Source of the DNA: JBBRHQ01 sp963720735
GTDB taxonomy: Bacteria > Actinomycetota > Thermoleophilia > Solirubrobacterales > 70-9
NCBI GenBank assembly: GCA_963720735.1
Contig: CAVRGL010000005.1
Location: 284,935 to 348,934 of the forward strand
Direction of reading: 5' to 3'
DNA: 64,000 nt
Shown here: in pieces, positions 9,984-18,916 of the stretch
Position numbering within the stretch: position 1 is the first letter of the stretch
Layout of the letters: every line of letters begins with the position of its first letter
Notes under the pieces: generated by a model
Seen by the model: only the letters and a program-made list of their open reading frames with translations
Told to the model about the DNA's origin: nothing
Database searches by the model: none
Made by a program: the position numbers and the translations under genes

Positions 9984-10892
9984 ATGTGCGGAATCGCCGG
10001 CCTCTTCTCTAAATCCAGCACCGTCGAAGAGAGCCTGGGCGCCCACCTCAGCGCGATGCTCGCCCAGCTCGCCGAGCGCGGCCCCGACAGCGCCGGCGTC
10101 GCCCTCTACCGCGACCCCGCTCCGGCGGGCTCCTGCAAGGTGTCGCTGTTCTCGCCGCAGGCGGACTTCTCCTGGCCGGAGCTGGCGATGGAGATGGCGG
10201 GGAGCTTCGCGACGGTCGGCGAGGCCGAGGTGGTCGCCTCCCACGCCCTGCTGATCGTCGAGGGGGAGCCCGGCGAGGTGCAGCGCTGGATCGGAGAGCG
10301 CCATCCCGAGCTGCGGGTGATGAGCGTCGGCGAGCGGATCGAGATCTACAAGGAGGCCGGGGACCCGAGGGAGTTCATCGAGCGCTTCCGCCTCACCGAG
10401 GTCTCGGCGACCCATGCCCTCGGCCACACCAGGATGGCGACCGAGAGCCGGGTGACGACCGAGCACTCCCATCCCTTCTCGACCGGGCTCGACCTCTGCC
10501 TGGTCCACAACGGCTCCCTCTCCAACCACAACCGGCTGCGCGCGTTCTTGCGCGGCGAGGGGATCGAGTTCCAGACCGACAACGACTCCGAGGTCGCCGC
10601 CGGTTACCTCACCTGGCGCCTGCGCGAGGGCGACGACCTCTCCTCGGCGCTCGAGGGCTGCCTCACCGACCTCGACGGCTTCTACACCTTCGCCGTCGGC
10701 ACCGCCGACGGCTTCGCCGTGCTTCGCGACCCGATCGCCTGCAAGCCGGCGGTGATGGCGGAGAGCGAGGACTGGGTCGCGATGGCCTCCGAGTACCGGG
10801 CGATCGCCGCCCTCCCCGGGGCCGAGGACGCCGAGCAGTGGGAGCCCGAGCCGGGGCGCGTCTACTCCTGGCAGCGGGCGAGGGTGGCGTGA
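9984..10892 (+). CDS. mgsA: N-methylglutamate synthase subunit A (class II glutamine amidotransferase, GlxB-like)
   Basis: A 302-residue protein with the N-terminal nucleophile Cys2 (MCGIAGLF) and the class II amidotransferase segments GHTRMATES, VHNGSLSNH and TDNDSEV. It matches the amidotransferase domain of glutamate synthase as a separate subunit. It is expected to release methylamine, or ammonia, from the gamma-glutamyl amide for transfer to 2-oxoglutarate. It begins 15 bases after gmaS, and its TGA overlaps the mgsB GTG, the first link of an unbroken chain to fdhD. Confidence 0.87.
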   Translation: MCGIAGLFSKSSTVEESLGAHLSAMLAQLAERGPDSAGVALYRDPAPAGSCKVSLFSPQADFSWPELAMEMAGSFATVGEAEVVASHALLIVEGEPGEVQRWIGERHPELRVMSVGERIEIYKEAGDPREFIERFRLTEVSATHALGHTRMATESRVTTEHSHPFSTGLDLCLVHNGSLSNHNRLRAFLRGEGIEFQTDNDSEVAAGYLTWRLREGDDLSSALEGCLTDLDGFYTFAVGTADGFAVLRDPIACKPAVMAESEDWVAMASEYRAIAALPGAEDAEQWEPEPGRVYSWQRARVA

Positions 10893-11590
10893 GCGCAACC
10901 GGGGTCGCCGCGGAGACCGTCGACCTCTCCGCGGGCGACGTCCGCGAGCTGAACCAGCGCCTCCACGATCTCCACGGCGCCGGGCCGAGCCGCTGGCTGG
11001 TCCGCAATCCCGGCGGCGCCCACGCGATCGCGGTCGGCCTCGACACCGAGGCCGAGGTCGAGATCGACGGGCACGTCGGCTACTACTGCGCCGGGATGAA
11101 CAAGCTGGCGAGCGTGCGGATCGCCGGCAACTGCGGCGTCGGCGTCGCCGAGAACATGATGTCGGGGAAGGTCGTGGTCGCCGGCGACGCCAGCCAGTCC
11201 GCCGGGGCTACCGGCCGCGGCGGCCTGCTGGTGATCGAGGGCAGCGCGTCGGCCCGCTGCGGGATCTCGATGAAGGGGATCGAGATCGTCGTCCACGGCT
11301 CGATCGGCCACGCCGGCGCCTTCATGGCCCAGCGCGGCAACCTGGTCGTCTGCGGCGACGCCGGCGAGGACCTCGGCGACTCGATCTACGAGGCGAGGAT
11401 CTACGTGCGCGGGGAGGTGGCGGGCCTCGGCGCCGACTGCATCGAGAAGGAGATGCGCGACGAGCACCGCGCCGAGCTGGCCGAGCTGCTGCGGCGCGCC
11501 GAGGCCGACGCGGATCCGGCCGACTTCCGGCGCTACGGCTCGGAGCGGAAGCTCTACAACTTCCAGATCGACAACGCCGGGGCCTACTGA
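10889..11590 (+). CDS. mgsB: N-methylglutamate synthase subunit B (GXGXG-domain protein, GlxC-like)
   Basis: A 233-residue right-handed beta-helix subunit equivalent to the GXGXG C-terminal domain of glutamate synthase. Its regular turns include GNCGVGVAENMMSGKVVVAG, GRGGLLVIEG and AFMAQRGNLVVCGDAGEDLG. I chose the GTG at 10889, which overlaps the mgsA stop as GTGA. An upstream GTG at 10838 would extend into mgsA and adds no family sequence. The last base of its stop codon is the first base of the mgsC ATG. Confidence 0.85.
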   Translation: MSATGVAAETVDLSAGDVRELNQRLHDLHGAGPSRWLVRNPGGAHAIAVGLDTEAEVEIDGHVGYYCAGMNKLASVRIAGNCGVGVAENMMSGKVVVAGDASQSAGATGRGGLLVIEGSASARCGISMKGIEIVVHGSIGHAGAFMAQRGNLVVCGDAGEDLGDSIYEARIYVRGEVAGLGADCIEKEMRDEHRAELAELLRRAEADADPADFRRYGSERKLYNFQIDNAGAY

Positions 11591-12968
11591 TGGCCGAGTT
11601 CGACGCGCTCGCCAAGGAGGAGGGCTTCCGGCCCGAGCAGGCCGGGCGCTGGCGTCCCGGGCCTGCGGGAGTCGGCGCTGTTCGACCGCAACGCGATCCA
11701 CGAGATCCACCGGATGGCGCGGGAGGGGATCTACGACATCCGCGGCTTCGGCGCCAAGCGCCGCGTCCCCCACTTCGACGACCTGCTCTTCCTCGGCGCC
11801 AGCGTCTCCCGCTACCCGCTGGAGGGCTACCGGGAGCGCTGCGCCACCGACGTCACCCTCGGGACCCGCTTCGCCTCCGAGCCGATCCACCTGGAGATCC
11901 CGATCACGATCGCCGGGATGAGCTTCGGCGCCCTCTCGGCGCCGGCCAAGGAGGCGCTCGGGAGGGGCGCCAGCGCGGTCGGCACCAGCACCACCACCGG
12001 CGACGGCGGCATGCTGCCCGAGGAGCGCGATCACTCCGAGAAGCTGATCTACCAGATCCTCCCCTCCCGCTACGGGATGAACCCCGACGACCTGCGCCGC
12101 GCCGACGCGATCGAGGTGGTGGTCGGCCAGGGCGCCAAGCCGGGGGGCGGCGGGATGCTGCTTGGGACAGAAGATCTCCGACCGGGTCGCGGAGATGCGC
12201 GACCTGCCGAAGGGCGTCGACCAGCGGAGCGCCTGCCGCCATCCCGACTGGACCGGGCCCGACGACCTCGAGATCAAGATCGGGGAGCTGCGCGAGATCA
12301 CCGATTGGCGCAAGCCGATCTACGTCAAGATCGGCGCCACCCGCACCTACTTCGACGTCGCGCTGGCGGTCAAGGCCGGCGCCGACGTGATCGTCCTCGA
12401 CGGGATGGAGGGCGGCACGGCCGCCAGCCAGGAGGTGTTCATCGAGCACGTCGGCATCCCGATCCTGGCGGCGATCCCCGAGGCGGTGCGCTCGCTCCAG
12501 GAGCTCGGCATGCACCGCAAGGTGCAGCTGATCGTCTCCGGCGGGATCCGCTCCGGGGCCGACGCGGCGAAGGCGCTCGCCCTGGGCGCCGACGCGGTCT
12601 CGATCGGCGTCGCCGCGGTGATCGCGCTCGGCGACAACTCGCACGAGTTCGAGTCCGAGTACGAGGAGATCGGCACCTCGGCGGGCTACTACGACGACTG
12701 GCACGAGGGCCGCGACCCGGTCGGCATCTCGACCCAGGACGAGCAGCTGGCGCGCCGCTTCGACCCCGAGATGGGCGGGCGGCGGCTGGCCAACTACCTG
12801 CGGGCGATGGTGCTCGAGGCCCAGACCCTGGCCCGCGCCTGCGGCAAGTCCCACGTCCACAACCTCGAGCCCGAGGACATGGTGGCGCTGACCCTGGAGG
12901 CGGCGGCGATGGCCAAGGTGCCGCTCGCCGGCACCGACTGGATACCGGGGAAGGACGGCCGCAGCTGA
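11590..12968 (+). CDS. mgsC: N-methylglutamate synthase subunit C (FMN glutamate synthase domain, GlxD-like; two frameshifts)
   Basis: About 459 codons. This is the FMN-dependent TIM-barrel subunit that couples 2-oxoglutarate with the amine. Family segments include ITIAGMSFGALSAPAKEALG, GDGGMLPEER, GQGAKPGGGG, and the late phosphate-binding stretch IVSGGIRSGADAAKALALG. Frame breaks lie near 11665 (in CGTCCCGGG) and near 12165 (after GGGGMLLG). Two extra bases fit the 1379-base span (3 x 459 + 2). Between the breaks the frame coincides with that of the downstream fdh gene, which makes a spurious giant ORF. Its stop overlaps the next gene's proposed CTG start. Confidence 0.85.
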
Positions 12969-15217
12969 GCCGCAACCTGGTAGAGCTGGTCCGCCGCCAC
13001 CACGCCGAGCAGGCCCCCACCGCACTGGACGTCCTCAAGCGGGCGATGGACGAGCGCGGCGAGATCACCGACGAGGACCGCGGCCGCGCCGCGGAGCTCT
13101 CCGGCCTACCCGAGGCCGCGGTCCACGGGGTCTCCACCTTCTATGACGACCTGCTGCAGCCGCGGGGCCGCCGCCACGTCCGGGTCTGCACCGGCACCGC
13201 CTGCTTCGCCGCCAGCGGCGACCAGCACGTGCAGGAGCTGCGCGAGCGCCTCGGGCTGGAGCTCGGGGGGCGGAGCGCCGACGGCGAGGTCTCCCTGGCC
13301 GAGACCGTCTGCCTCGGCTTCTGCCACTCCTCCCCCGCGGTGCGGATCGGCGACACGGTCGACGCCGGCCCCGGCGTGGTCGAGCGGGTCGTCTCCGGGG
13401 AGGAGGCCGCCGCGGAGGAGCCGGCCTGGCAGAGCACCCTGCCCGAGCCGGTGCTGCTGCGGCCCGGCGACTACTCGGGCCTGCGCCGGGCGCGGGAGCA
13501 GATGACCCCGGCCGAGCTGCTCGAGGAGGTGAAGGCGGCCAACGTCCGCGGCCGCGGCGGCGCCGGCTTCCCGGCCGGGCCGAAGTGGGAGTTCGCAGCC
13601 GCCGCCCCCGGGGAGGAGAAGTTCGTCGTCGCCAACGGCGACGAGGGCGATCCCGGCTCCTACATCGACAAGTACCTGATGGAGCGCAACCCGGCGCTGC
13701 TGATCGAGGGGATGGCGATCGCCGCCTACGCGGTCGGCGCCGCCCACGGCTTCGTCCTCACCCGCTCGGAGTACCCGCGCTCCAAGCCGCTGATCGAGGC
13801 CGCCGTCTCAGACGCCGAGGAGCGGGGCGAGCTGGACGGCTTCGACGTCACCGTTCTCGAGGGCGCCGGGTCCTACGTGGTCGGCGAGGAGACCGCCCTG
13901 CTGGCCTGCCTGCAGGGGCTGCGCGGGACCGTCTCGGCGCGCCCGCCCTTCCCGGCCCAGCGCGGCCTCTTCGGGCTGCCGACGGTCGTCAACAACATCG
14001 AGACCCTCTGCAACATCCCCTTCGTCGCCTCCCGCGGGGCCGCCGCCTACACCGAGCTCAGCCCCGGGGCGACGCCCGGCTCGAAGCTCGTCTGCTTCAA
14101 CGAGCGCTTCGCCCGGCCGGGCGTCTACGAGGTCAGCTTCGGCAGGCCGGTCCGCGAGCTCTGCGAGGAGCTCGCCGGCGGCCTCGTCTCCGGCCGCGAG
14201 CTCAAGGCCGTGCAGATCGGCGGCCCGCTGGGCGGGATCCTCCCGGCGCACCTGCTCGACACCCCGTTCGACTTCGACCAGCTCGCCGAGCAGGGCTGCA
14301 TGGTCGGCCACGGGAGTATCTTGGGTTTCGACGACCGCACCGACATGAGGGACCTGGCAACGCATCTGCTTCGCTTCGGCGCCCACGAGAGTTGCGGCAA
14401 GTGCTTCCCCTGCCGCATCGGGCTGCGGCGGGCCCATGAGGCTTTCGCCCGCCCCGAGCCGGTCGACCGCGAGGCGCTCGAGGACCTGCTCGAGGTGCTC
14501 GAGGTCTCCAGCCTCTGCGCGCACGGCGGCGGCATCCCCGCTCCGATGCGCAGCCTGCTCGCCCACTTCCCCGAGGAGCTGGGGCTCGACGTGAGCGCCG
14601 TCACCGTCGACGGGAAGCCGGCCGAGTTCGAGAGCGGCGCGACCCTGCTCGAGGTGGCGCGGGCCACTGGGGCGACCGTGCCGACCCTCTGCTTCGACGA
14701 GCGCCAGGCGCCCTTCGGCGCCTGCCGGGTCTGCCTGGTCCGCGCCGACGACGCGATCGTCCCGGCCTGCACCACCCAGTGCCGCGAGGGGATGGCGGTC
14801 GAGACCACCGACGAGCGCGCGCGCCGGATCGCCAGGGGCGTGGTCGAGCTGGTCCTCTCCGAGCTCCCCGACCCGCCCGCGCCGCACACCGAGCTCGCCG
14901 AGGTCGCCCGCCAGCTCGAGGCCGGCGAGCCGCACTGGCGCGGCGAGACGCATGAGCGGCGCCACGACACCGCGCACCCCTACCTCGCGTTCCGCCACGA
15001 GCTCTGCATCTCCTGCGGGCGCTGCGTGCGGGCCTGCGACGAGGTCCAGGGGACCTTCGCGCTGACCGCCACCGGGCGCGGCTTCTCCGCAAACGTCGCC
15101 GCCGGGCTCGACCACGGGTTCCGGGAATCGGCTTGCGTCTCCTGCGGCGCCTGCGCCGATACTTGTCCAACCGACGCGATCACCGAGCAGACTCTGCTCG
15201 AGGGGCTGATCCAGTGA
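12965..15217 (+). CDS. NAD-dependent formate dehydrogenase, fused NuoE-NuoF-NuoG(N-term)-like diaphorase/FeS subunit
   Basis: About 750 residues in three parts. Residues 1-140 are NuoE-like with [2Fe-2S] cysteines at 75, 80, 116 and 120. Residues about 150-530 are NuoF-like: an FMN site (GRGGAGFPAGPKWEF), an NADH site (NGDEGDPGSY) and a [4Fe-4S] set (ESCGKCFPC plus a later SSLCAHGG). From about 545 there is a plant-type [2Fe-2S] domain (GACRVC ... CTTQC) and two ferredoxin clusters (CISCGRCVRAC, CVSCGACADTCP). It passes electrons from FdhA to NAD. I see no ATG, GTG or TTG upstream of the NuoE region. CTG 12965 overlaps the mgsC stop as CTGA, in keeping with the other junctions; the first ATG, at 13046, would cut the domain. 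Confidence 0.85.
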   Translation: MSRNLVELVRRHHAEQAPTALDVLKRAMDERGEITDEDRGRAAELSGLPEAAVHGVSTFYDDLLQPRGRRHVRVCTGTACFAASGDQHVQELRERLGLELGGRSADGEVSLAETVCLGFCHSSPAVRIGDTVDAGPGVVERVVSGEEAAAEEPAWQSTLPEPVLLRPGDYSGLRRAREQMTPAELLEEVKAANVRGRGGAGFPAGPKWEFAAAAPGEEKFVVANGDEGDPGSYIDKYLMERNPALLIEGMAIAAYAVGAAHGFVLTRSEYPRSKPLIEAAVSDAEERGELDGFDVTVLEGAGSYVVGEETALLACLQGLRGTVSARPPFPAQRGLFGLPTVVNNIETLCNIPFVASRGAAAYTELSPGATPGSKLVCFNERFARPGVYEVSFGRPVRELCEELAGGLVSGRELKAVQIGGPLGGILPAHLLDTPFDFDQLAEQGCMVGHGSILGFDDRTDMRDLATHLLRFGAHESCGKCFPCRIGLRRAHEAFARPEPVDREALEDLLEVLEVSSLCAHGGGIPAPMRSLLAHFPEELGLDVSAVTVDGKPAEFESGATLLEVARATGATVPTLCFDERQAPFGACRVCLVRADDAIVPACTTQCREGMAVETTDERARRIARGVVELVLSELPDPPAPHTELAEVARQLEAGEPHWRGETHERRHDTAHPYLAFRHELCISCGRCVRACDEVQGTFALTATGRGFSANVAAGLDHGFRESACVSCGACADTCPTDAITEQTLLEGLIQ

Positions 15218-17298
15218 ACGACGAGCGCTTCGAGAAGACCGTGACCACCACCTGCGGCTACTGCGGCGTCGGCTGCAGCCTCGAGGCACGGGTCGACGAC
15301 GGGCTGATCCGCTCGATCGGCCCCGGGGACGGCCCCGCCAATCACGGCCACACCTGCCTCAAGGGGCGCTTCGCCCACCGCTTCTCGCGCCACCGCGAGC
15401 GACTGACGACGCCGCTGATCCGCAGACAGGGAGAGCTGCGCGAGGCGAGCTGGTCCGAGGCGATCGAGCTGATCACCTCCGAGCTCGGCCGGATCAAGGG
15501 AGCGCATGGCCCCGACGCGATCGCCGGCCTCGCCTCCTCGCGCGCCACCAACGAGGACTGCTACGTGATGCAACGCCTGATGCGGGCGGCGATCGGGACC
15601 AACAACATCGACAACTGCTCGCGCGTCTGCCACTCCCCCACCTCCTGGGCGCTGCGCCAGTCGTTCGGCCTCTCCGGGGCGACCGGCGCCTTCGACGACA
15701 TCGATTTCGCCGACGCCGCGATCCTGATCGGGGTCAACCCGACCGCCGGGCACCCCGTGGTCGGGGCGCGCCTGAAGCAGGCCGCGATGCGCGGCTGCCG
15801 GCTGGTGACGATCGACCCGCGGCGAATCGAGCTGGCCGACTACGGCGCCCTGCACCTCTCGCCGCGACCGGGGACGAATGCCGCAGTGATGCTCGGCCTC
15901 GCCCACGTCGCGGCCCGCGACGGCTTCCTCGACGAGGGCTTCATCGCCGCGCGCACCGACGGCTACGAGGCGGTCGCGGAGCTGCTCGAGCAGTACTCGC
16001 CGGCGGCGGTCGAGGAGATCACCGGCATCCCGGCGGCGGATCTCGAGCAGGCCGCGCACATCTACGCCGAGGCCGGCGAGGCCTCCATCCTCTGGGGGCT
16101 CGGCGTGACCGAGCACAAGTACGGCTCCGAGGTCGTGCGGCTGATCTGCAACCTGGCGATGATGACCGGCAAGGTCGGCCGGCCCGGCTCGGCGCTGCTG
16201 CCGCTGCGCGGCCAGAACAACGTCCAGGGCTCCTCGGACATGGGGGCGCTTCCCGACACCTACACCGCCTACCGCCCGGTCGGCGACGAGGATGTCGCGC
16301 GCTCCTTCGAGGAGGCCTGGGGGGTTCCGCTCTCGCGTGAGAAGGGGTTCACGATCCCGCAGATGTTCGACGCGGCGGTCGATGGCCGGCTGAAGGCGAT
16401 GTACATCTTCGGCGAGGACGTCGCCCAGACCGATCCCAACACCGCCCACGTCGTCGCGGCGCTCGAATCGCTCGAGTTCCTCGTCTGCCAGGACATCTTC
16501 GAGACCGAGACCAGCAGGTACGCCGACGTGATCCTCCCCGCTTCCTCCTTCCTCGAGAAGGAAGGCACCTTCACCAACGCCGAGCGCCGCATCCAGCTCG
16601 TCCGCCCGGCCCTCGACCCGCCCGGCGAGGCCCGCACCGACTTCGAGATCATCACCGAGGTCTCGCGGGCGCTCGGGCACGAGATGGGCTACGCGGACCC
16701 GGCAGCGGTGATGGACGAGATCGCGGCGCTCACCCCGCACTTCGCCGGGGTCAGCTTCGAGCGCCTCGAAGGCCGCGGCCTGCAGTGGCCGGTGGCGCCG
16801 GACGGGACCGACGAGCCGATCCTCTACGCGGAGCGCTTCGACAAGCCCGAGGGCCTGGGGCGCTTCGCGGCGATCCCCTACAAGCCGCCCGGAGACGCCG
16901 CCGACTCCGACTTCCCGCTGATCCTGGTCACCGGCCGGGTGCTCCAGCACTACAACGCCGGGACGATGACCCGGCGCACCGGCAACATCGAGCTGGTCGA
17001 CCGCGACTGGCTCGAGGTCCACCCCGACGACGCCGAGCGCCTCTGGATCGGCGACGGCGACAAGGTCTCGGTGCGCAGCCGGGTGGGGCGGATCGAGCTG
17101 CACGCCAAGGTGACCGAGCGGATCGAGCGCGGCCACGTCTTCACCAGCTTCCACTTCCCGGAGGCGCGGACCAACCTCCTGGTGGGCAGCTCCGCCGACG
17201 TCAACACCTCCTGCCCCGAGTACAAGGTGGTGGCGGTGGACGTGCGGCCGCTCGCCGAGCAGCCGTCCGACCGGCCGGCGATCGGAGTCGCCGGTTGA
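15214..17298 (+). CDS. fdhA: Formate dehydrogenase catalytic (molybdopterin) subunit
   Basis: A 694-residue Mo/W-bis-MGD oxidoreductase. An N-terminal [4Fe-4S] motif CGYCGVGC has its first three cysteines at residues 14, 17 and 21. Cys139 in NCSRVCHSPTSW is the metal ligand, so this is a Cys rather than a selenocysteine enzyme. TGRVLQHYNAGTMTRR near the C terminus is typical of NAD-linked formate dehydrogenases. The FeS domains that precede this region in FdsA-type enzymes are instead on the upstream subunit. It starts at GTG 15214, overlapping that subunit's stop as GTGA. It is cytoplasmic, as no Tat signal is present. Confidence 0.92.
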   Translation: MNDERFEKTVTTTCGYCGVGCSLEARVDDGLIRSIGPGDGPANHGHTCLKGRFAHRFSRHRERLTTPLIRRQGELREASWSEAIELITSELGRIKGAHGPDAIAGLASSRATNEDCYVMQRLMRAAIGTNNIDNCSRVCHSPTSWALRQSFGLSGATGAFDDIDFADAAILIGVNPTAGHPVVGARLKQAAMRGCRLVTIDPRRIELADYGALHLSPRPGTNAAVMLGLAHVAARDGFLDEGFIAARTDGYEAVAELLEQYSPAAVEEITGIPAADLEQAAHIYAEAGEASILWGLGVTEHKYGSEVVRLICNLAMMTGKVGRPGSALLPLRGQNNVQGSSDMGALPDTYTAYRPVGDEDVARSFEEAWGVPLSREKGFTIPQMFDAAVDGRLKAMYIFGEDVAQTDPNTAHVVAALESLEFLVCQDIFETETSRYADVILPASSFLEKEGTFTNAERRIQLVRPALDPPGEARTDFEIITEVSRALGHEMGYADPAAVMDEIAALTPHFAGVSFERLEGRGLQWPVAPDGTDEPILYAERFDKPEGLGRFAAIPYKPPGDAADSDFPLILVTGRVLQHYNAGTMTRRTGNIELVDRDWLEVHPDDAERLWIGDGDKVSVRSRVGRIELHAKVTERIERGHVFTSFHFPEARTNLLVGSSADVNTSCPEYKVVAVDVRPLAEQPSDRPAIGVAG

Positions 17299-18044
17299 GC
17301 GACCGCATGGTCGCCACAGTCGAGCACGACGGCCGCACCGACGAGGTCGCGGTCGAGGACCCGCTCGAGATCCGCGTCGACGGCGAGCCGCTGGCGGTGA
17401 CCATGCGCACCCCGGGGCACGACGAGGAGCTGGCCCTCGGCTTCCTCTACGGAGAGGGCCTGATCGACCGCCCTCACAAAGCCGGTCCCACCGAGGACTT
17501 CGCTTCCAACATCGTCGAGGTGGCGGGGCCGCTGCTGCGCGATCCGGGGGCCCGCCGCTTCTACACGACCTCCTCGTGCGGGATCTGCGGACGGGGGGCG
17601 CTGGAGGAGGTCGCGGTGATGGCCCCGGTCGCGGCGGACGGCCCGCGGGTCTCACGAGAGCTGCTGGCGGATCTCCCCGATCGCCTGCGACAGCCGGCCT
17701 TCTCCCGCACCGGCGGGCTCCACGCCGCGGGCCTCTTCGATGCCGGCGGCGAGCCCGTGATCGTGCGCGAGGACGTAGGCCGCCACAACGCTCTCGACAA
17801 GGTGATCGGGTGGGCGCTGGGCGAGGGGCTGCTCCCATTGGGGGACCGAATGATCTGCGTCAGCGGCCGGCTCTCCTATGAGCTGGTGCAGAAGACCGCG
17901 GTGGCCGGCGGCCCGATCCTCGTTGGGGTCGGCGCCCCCAGCTCACTGGCAATCGACCTCGCCGCCGACCGCAACATCACGCTCGGCGGCTTCGCCCGCA
18001 AGGGCAGCATCAATGTCTACTCGGGCGCTCACCGCCTCGCCTGA
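17295..18044 (+). CDS. fdhD: Formate dehydrogenase accessory sulfurtransferase
   Basis: FdhD transfers sulfur from IscS to the molybdenum cofactor so that FdhA becomes active. The conserved CGIC pair is present in TSSCGICG (Cys91 and Cys94 counted from the internal ATG at 17307), along with REDVGRHNALDKVIG, SGRLSYELVQKTA and the C-terminal VGAPSSLAIDLA. Either TTG 17295, overlapping the fdhA stop as TTGA, or ATG 17307 is the start; the overlap habit of this operon favours 17295. It is the last gene of the plus-strand arm. Confidence 0.92.
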   Translation: MSDRMVATVEHDGRTDEVAVEDPLEIRVDGEPLAVTMRTPGHDEELALGFLYGEGLIDRPHKAGPTEDFASNIVEVAGPLLRDPGARRFYTTSSCGICGRGALEEVAVMAPVAADGPRVSRELLADLPDRLRQPAFSRTGGLHAAGLFDAGGEPVIVREDVGRHNALDKVIGWALGEGLLPLGDRMICVSGRLSYELVQKTAVAGGPILVGVGAPSSLAIDLAADRNITLGGFARKGSINVYSGAHRLA

Positions 18045-18068
18045 GCCCGATCGCCGTCTCCGCCTTTG

Positions 18069-18105
18069 TGAGAGTTCTCTCATCCGGTCCTTAGGCCGGC
18101 CTAAG
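18069..18105. promoter_or_regulatory. Two adjacent palindromes downstream of fdhD
   Basis: TGAGAG-TT-CTCTCA spans 18069-18082, and the perfect 16-base palindrome CTTAGGCCGGCCTAAG spans 18090-18105. They lie between the fdhD stop (18044) and the membrane-protein start (18131). They could form hairpins that end the operon or be operator sites for the downstream gene. Confidence 0.5.
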
Positions 18106-18130
18106 CCTCTGCGGCCAGGATCGCCGTTCG

Positions 18131-18743
18131 ATGTACCGAGAGACCGACGGCATCGCCCGCGACGGGGTCGTGGGAAACGCGCGCGTGACCGGCGGCGCAG
18201 CGGCGATGCTGCTCATCCTTCTGGCGATCGAGGGGGCGACGATCCCCTTCATTCGGCCCTCTCGTCGGGCCTCACATCTTCATCGGAATGCTGCTCATTC
18301 CGCCGGTCCTGCTGAAGCTCGCCAGCACCGGCTATCGCTTTACCCGCTACTACTCCGGCGCGCCGAGCTACCGCCGCAACGGCCCCCCGCCCCTTGCGCT
18401 GCGGGTGCTCGCGCCCGGGGTGGTCCTGACGACCCTGGCGTTGTTCGGGACCGGGGTCGCGCTGCTGATCACCGGTCCGCACACGGGCTCGCTGACGGTC
18501 CTGCACAAGGCCAGCTTCATCGCCTGGTTCGTGCTGATGACCCTCCACGTGCTCGGCCACGTGCTCGAGGTCCCGAGGCTCGCCTTCGCCGACTGGCGGA
18601 GCAGAGCGGGTCGCGAAGCCGAAATCGCCGGCTCCGGGCTGCGGCTCATGCTCCTGGGTAGCTCAATCCTCGCCGGCTTCGTCCTCGCGGCGGCGACAAT
18701 CTCCCTCGCCGCCCCGTGGCTCTCCTCCCTCCCAGGCGGCTGA
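18131..18743 (+). CDS. Four-helix membrane protein, possible cytochrome b561-like (frameshifted)
   Basis: The N-terminal frame (MYRETDGIARDG, then a hydrophobic helix AAAMLLILLAIEGATIPFI) joins a second frame beginning PLVGPHIFIGMLLIPPVLLKL. One extra C in GGCCCTC near 18257-18262 explains the break, and 613 bases is 3 x 204 + 1. Four hydrophobic segments carry histidines at helix ends (PHIFIG, LHKASF, LHVLGHVLE), an arrangement seen in small diheme b-type cytochromes. A role as quinone-linked partner of the dehydrogenases is only a guess from position. I cannot name a specific family. Confidence 0.6.
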
Positions 18744-18772
18744 TCCCGAATCCCGGCGTGGCCGGCGCCCCG

Positions 18773-18906
18773 AATCCTGGTCGGCGTCGGCGCCCCCAGC
18801 TCGCTGGCGATCGAGCTGGCCGCCGATCGCCAGATCACCCTCGGCGGCTTCGCCCGCGAGGCCGCGTCAACGTCTACACCGGTCACGAACGCGTTCTCGA
18901 CTACGC
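18773..18906 (+). pseudogene. Remnant of a second fdhD C-terminus
   Basis: ILVGVGAPSSLAIELAADRQITLGG can be read here and matches the C-terminal part of the complete fdhD nearby with two differences (D to E, N to Q). After GGFAR a frame change leads into VNVYTGHERVLDYA. There is no 5' part, so this is a decayed or recombined second copy. The amino-acid differences show it is not an exact assembly duplicate of the resident gene. Confidence 0.7.
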
Positions 18907-18916
18907 GGCGAACCGA

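Noticed and set aside
11714..15217. One 1167-residue fusion of glutamate synthase and formate dehydrogenase
   Set aside because: The middle part is out of frame with mgsC; the true mgsC frame resumes at 12162 and stops at 12968. The fusion is an artefact of a frameshift that happens to enter the fdh frame.
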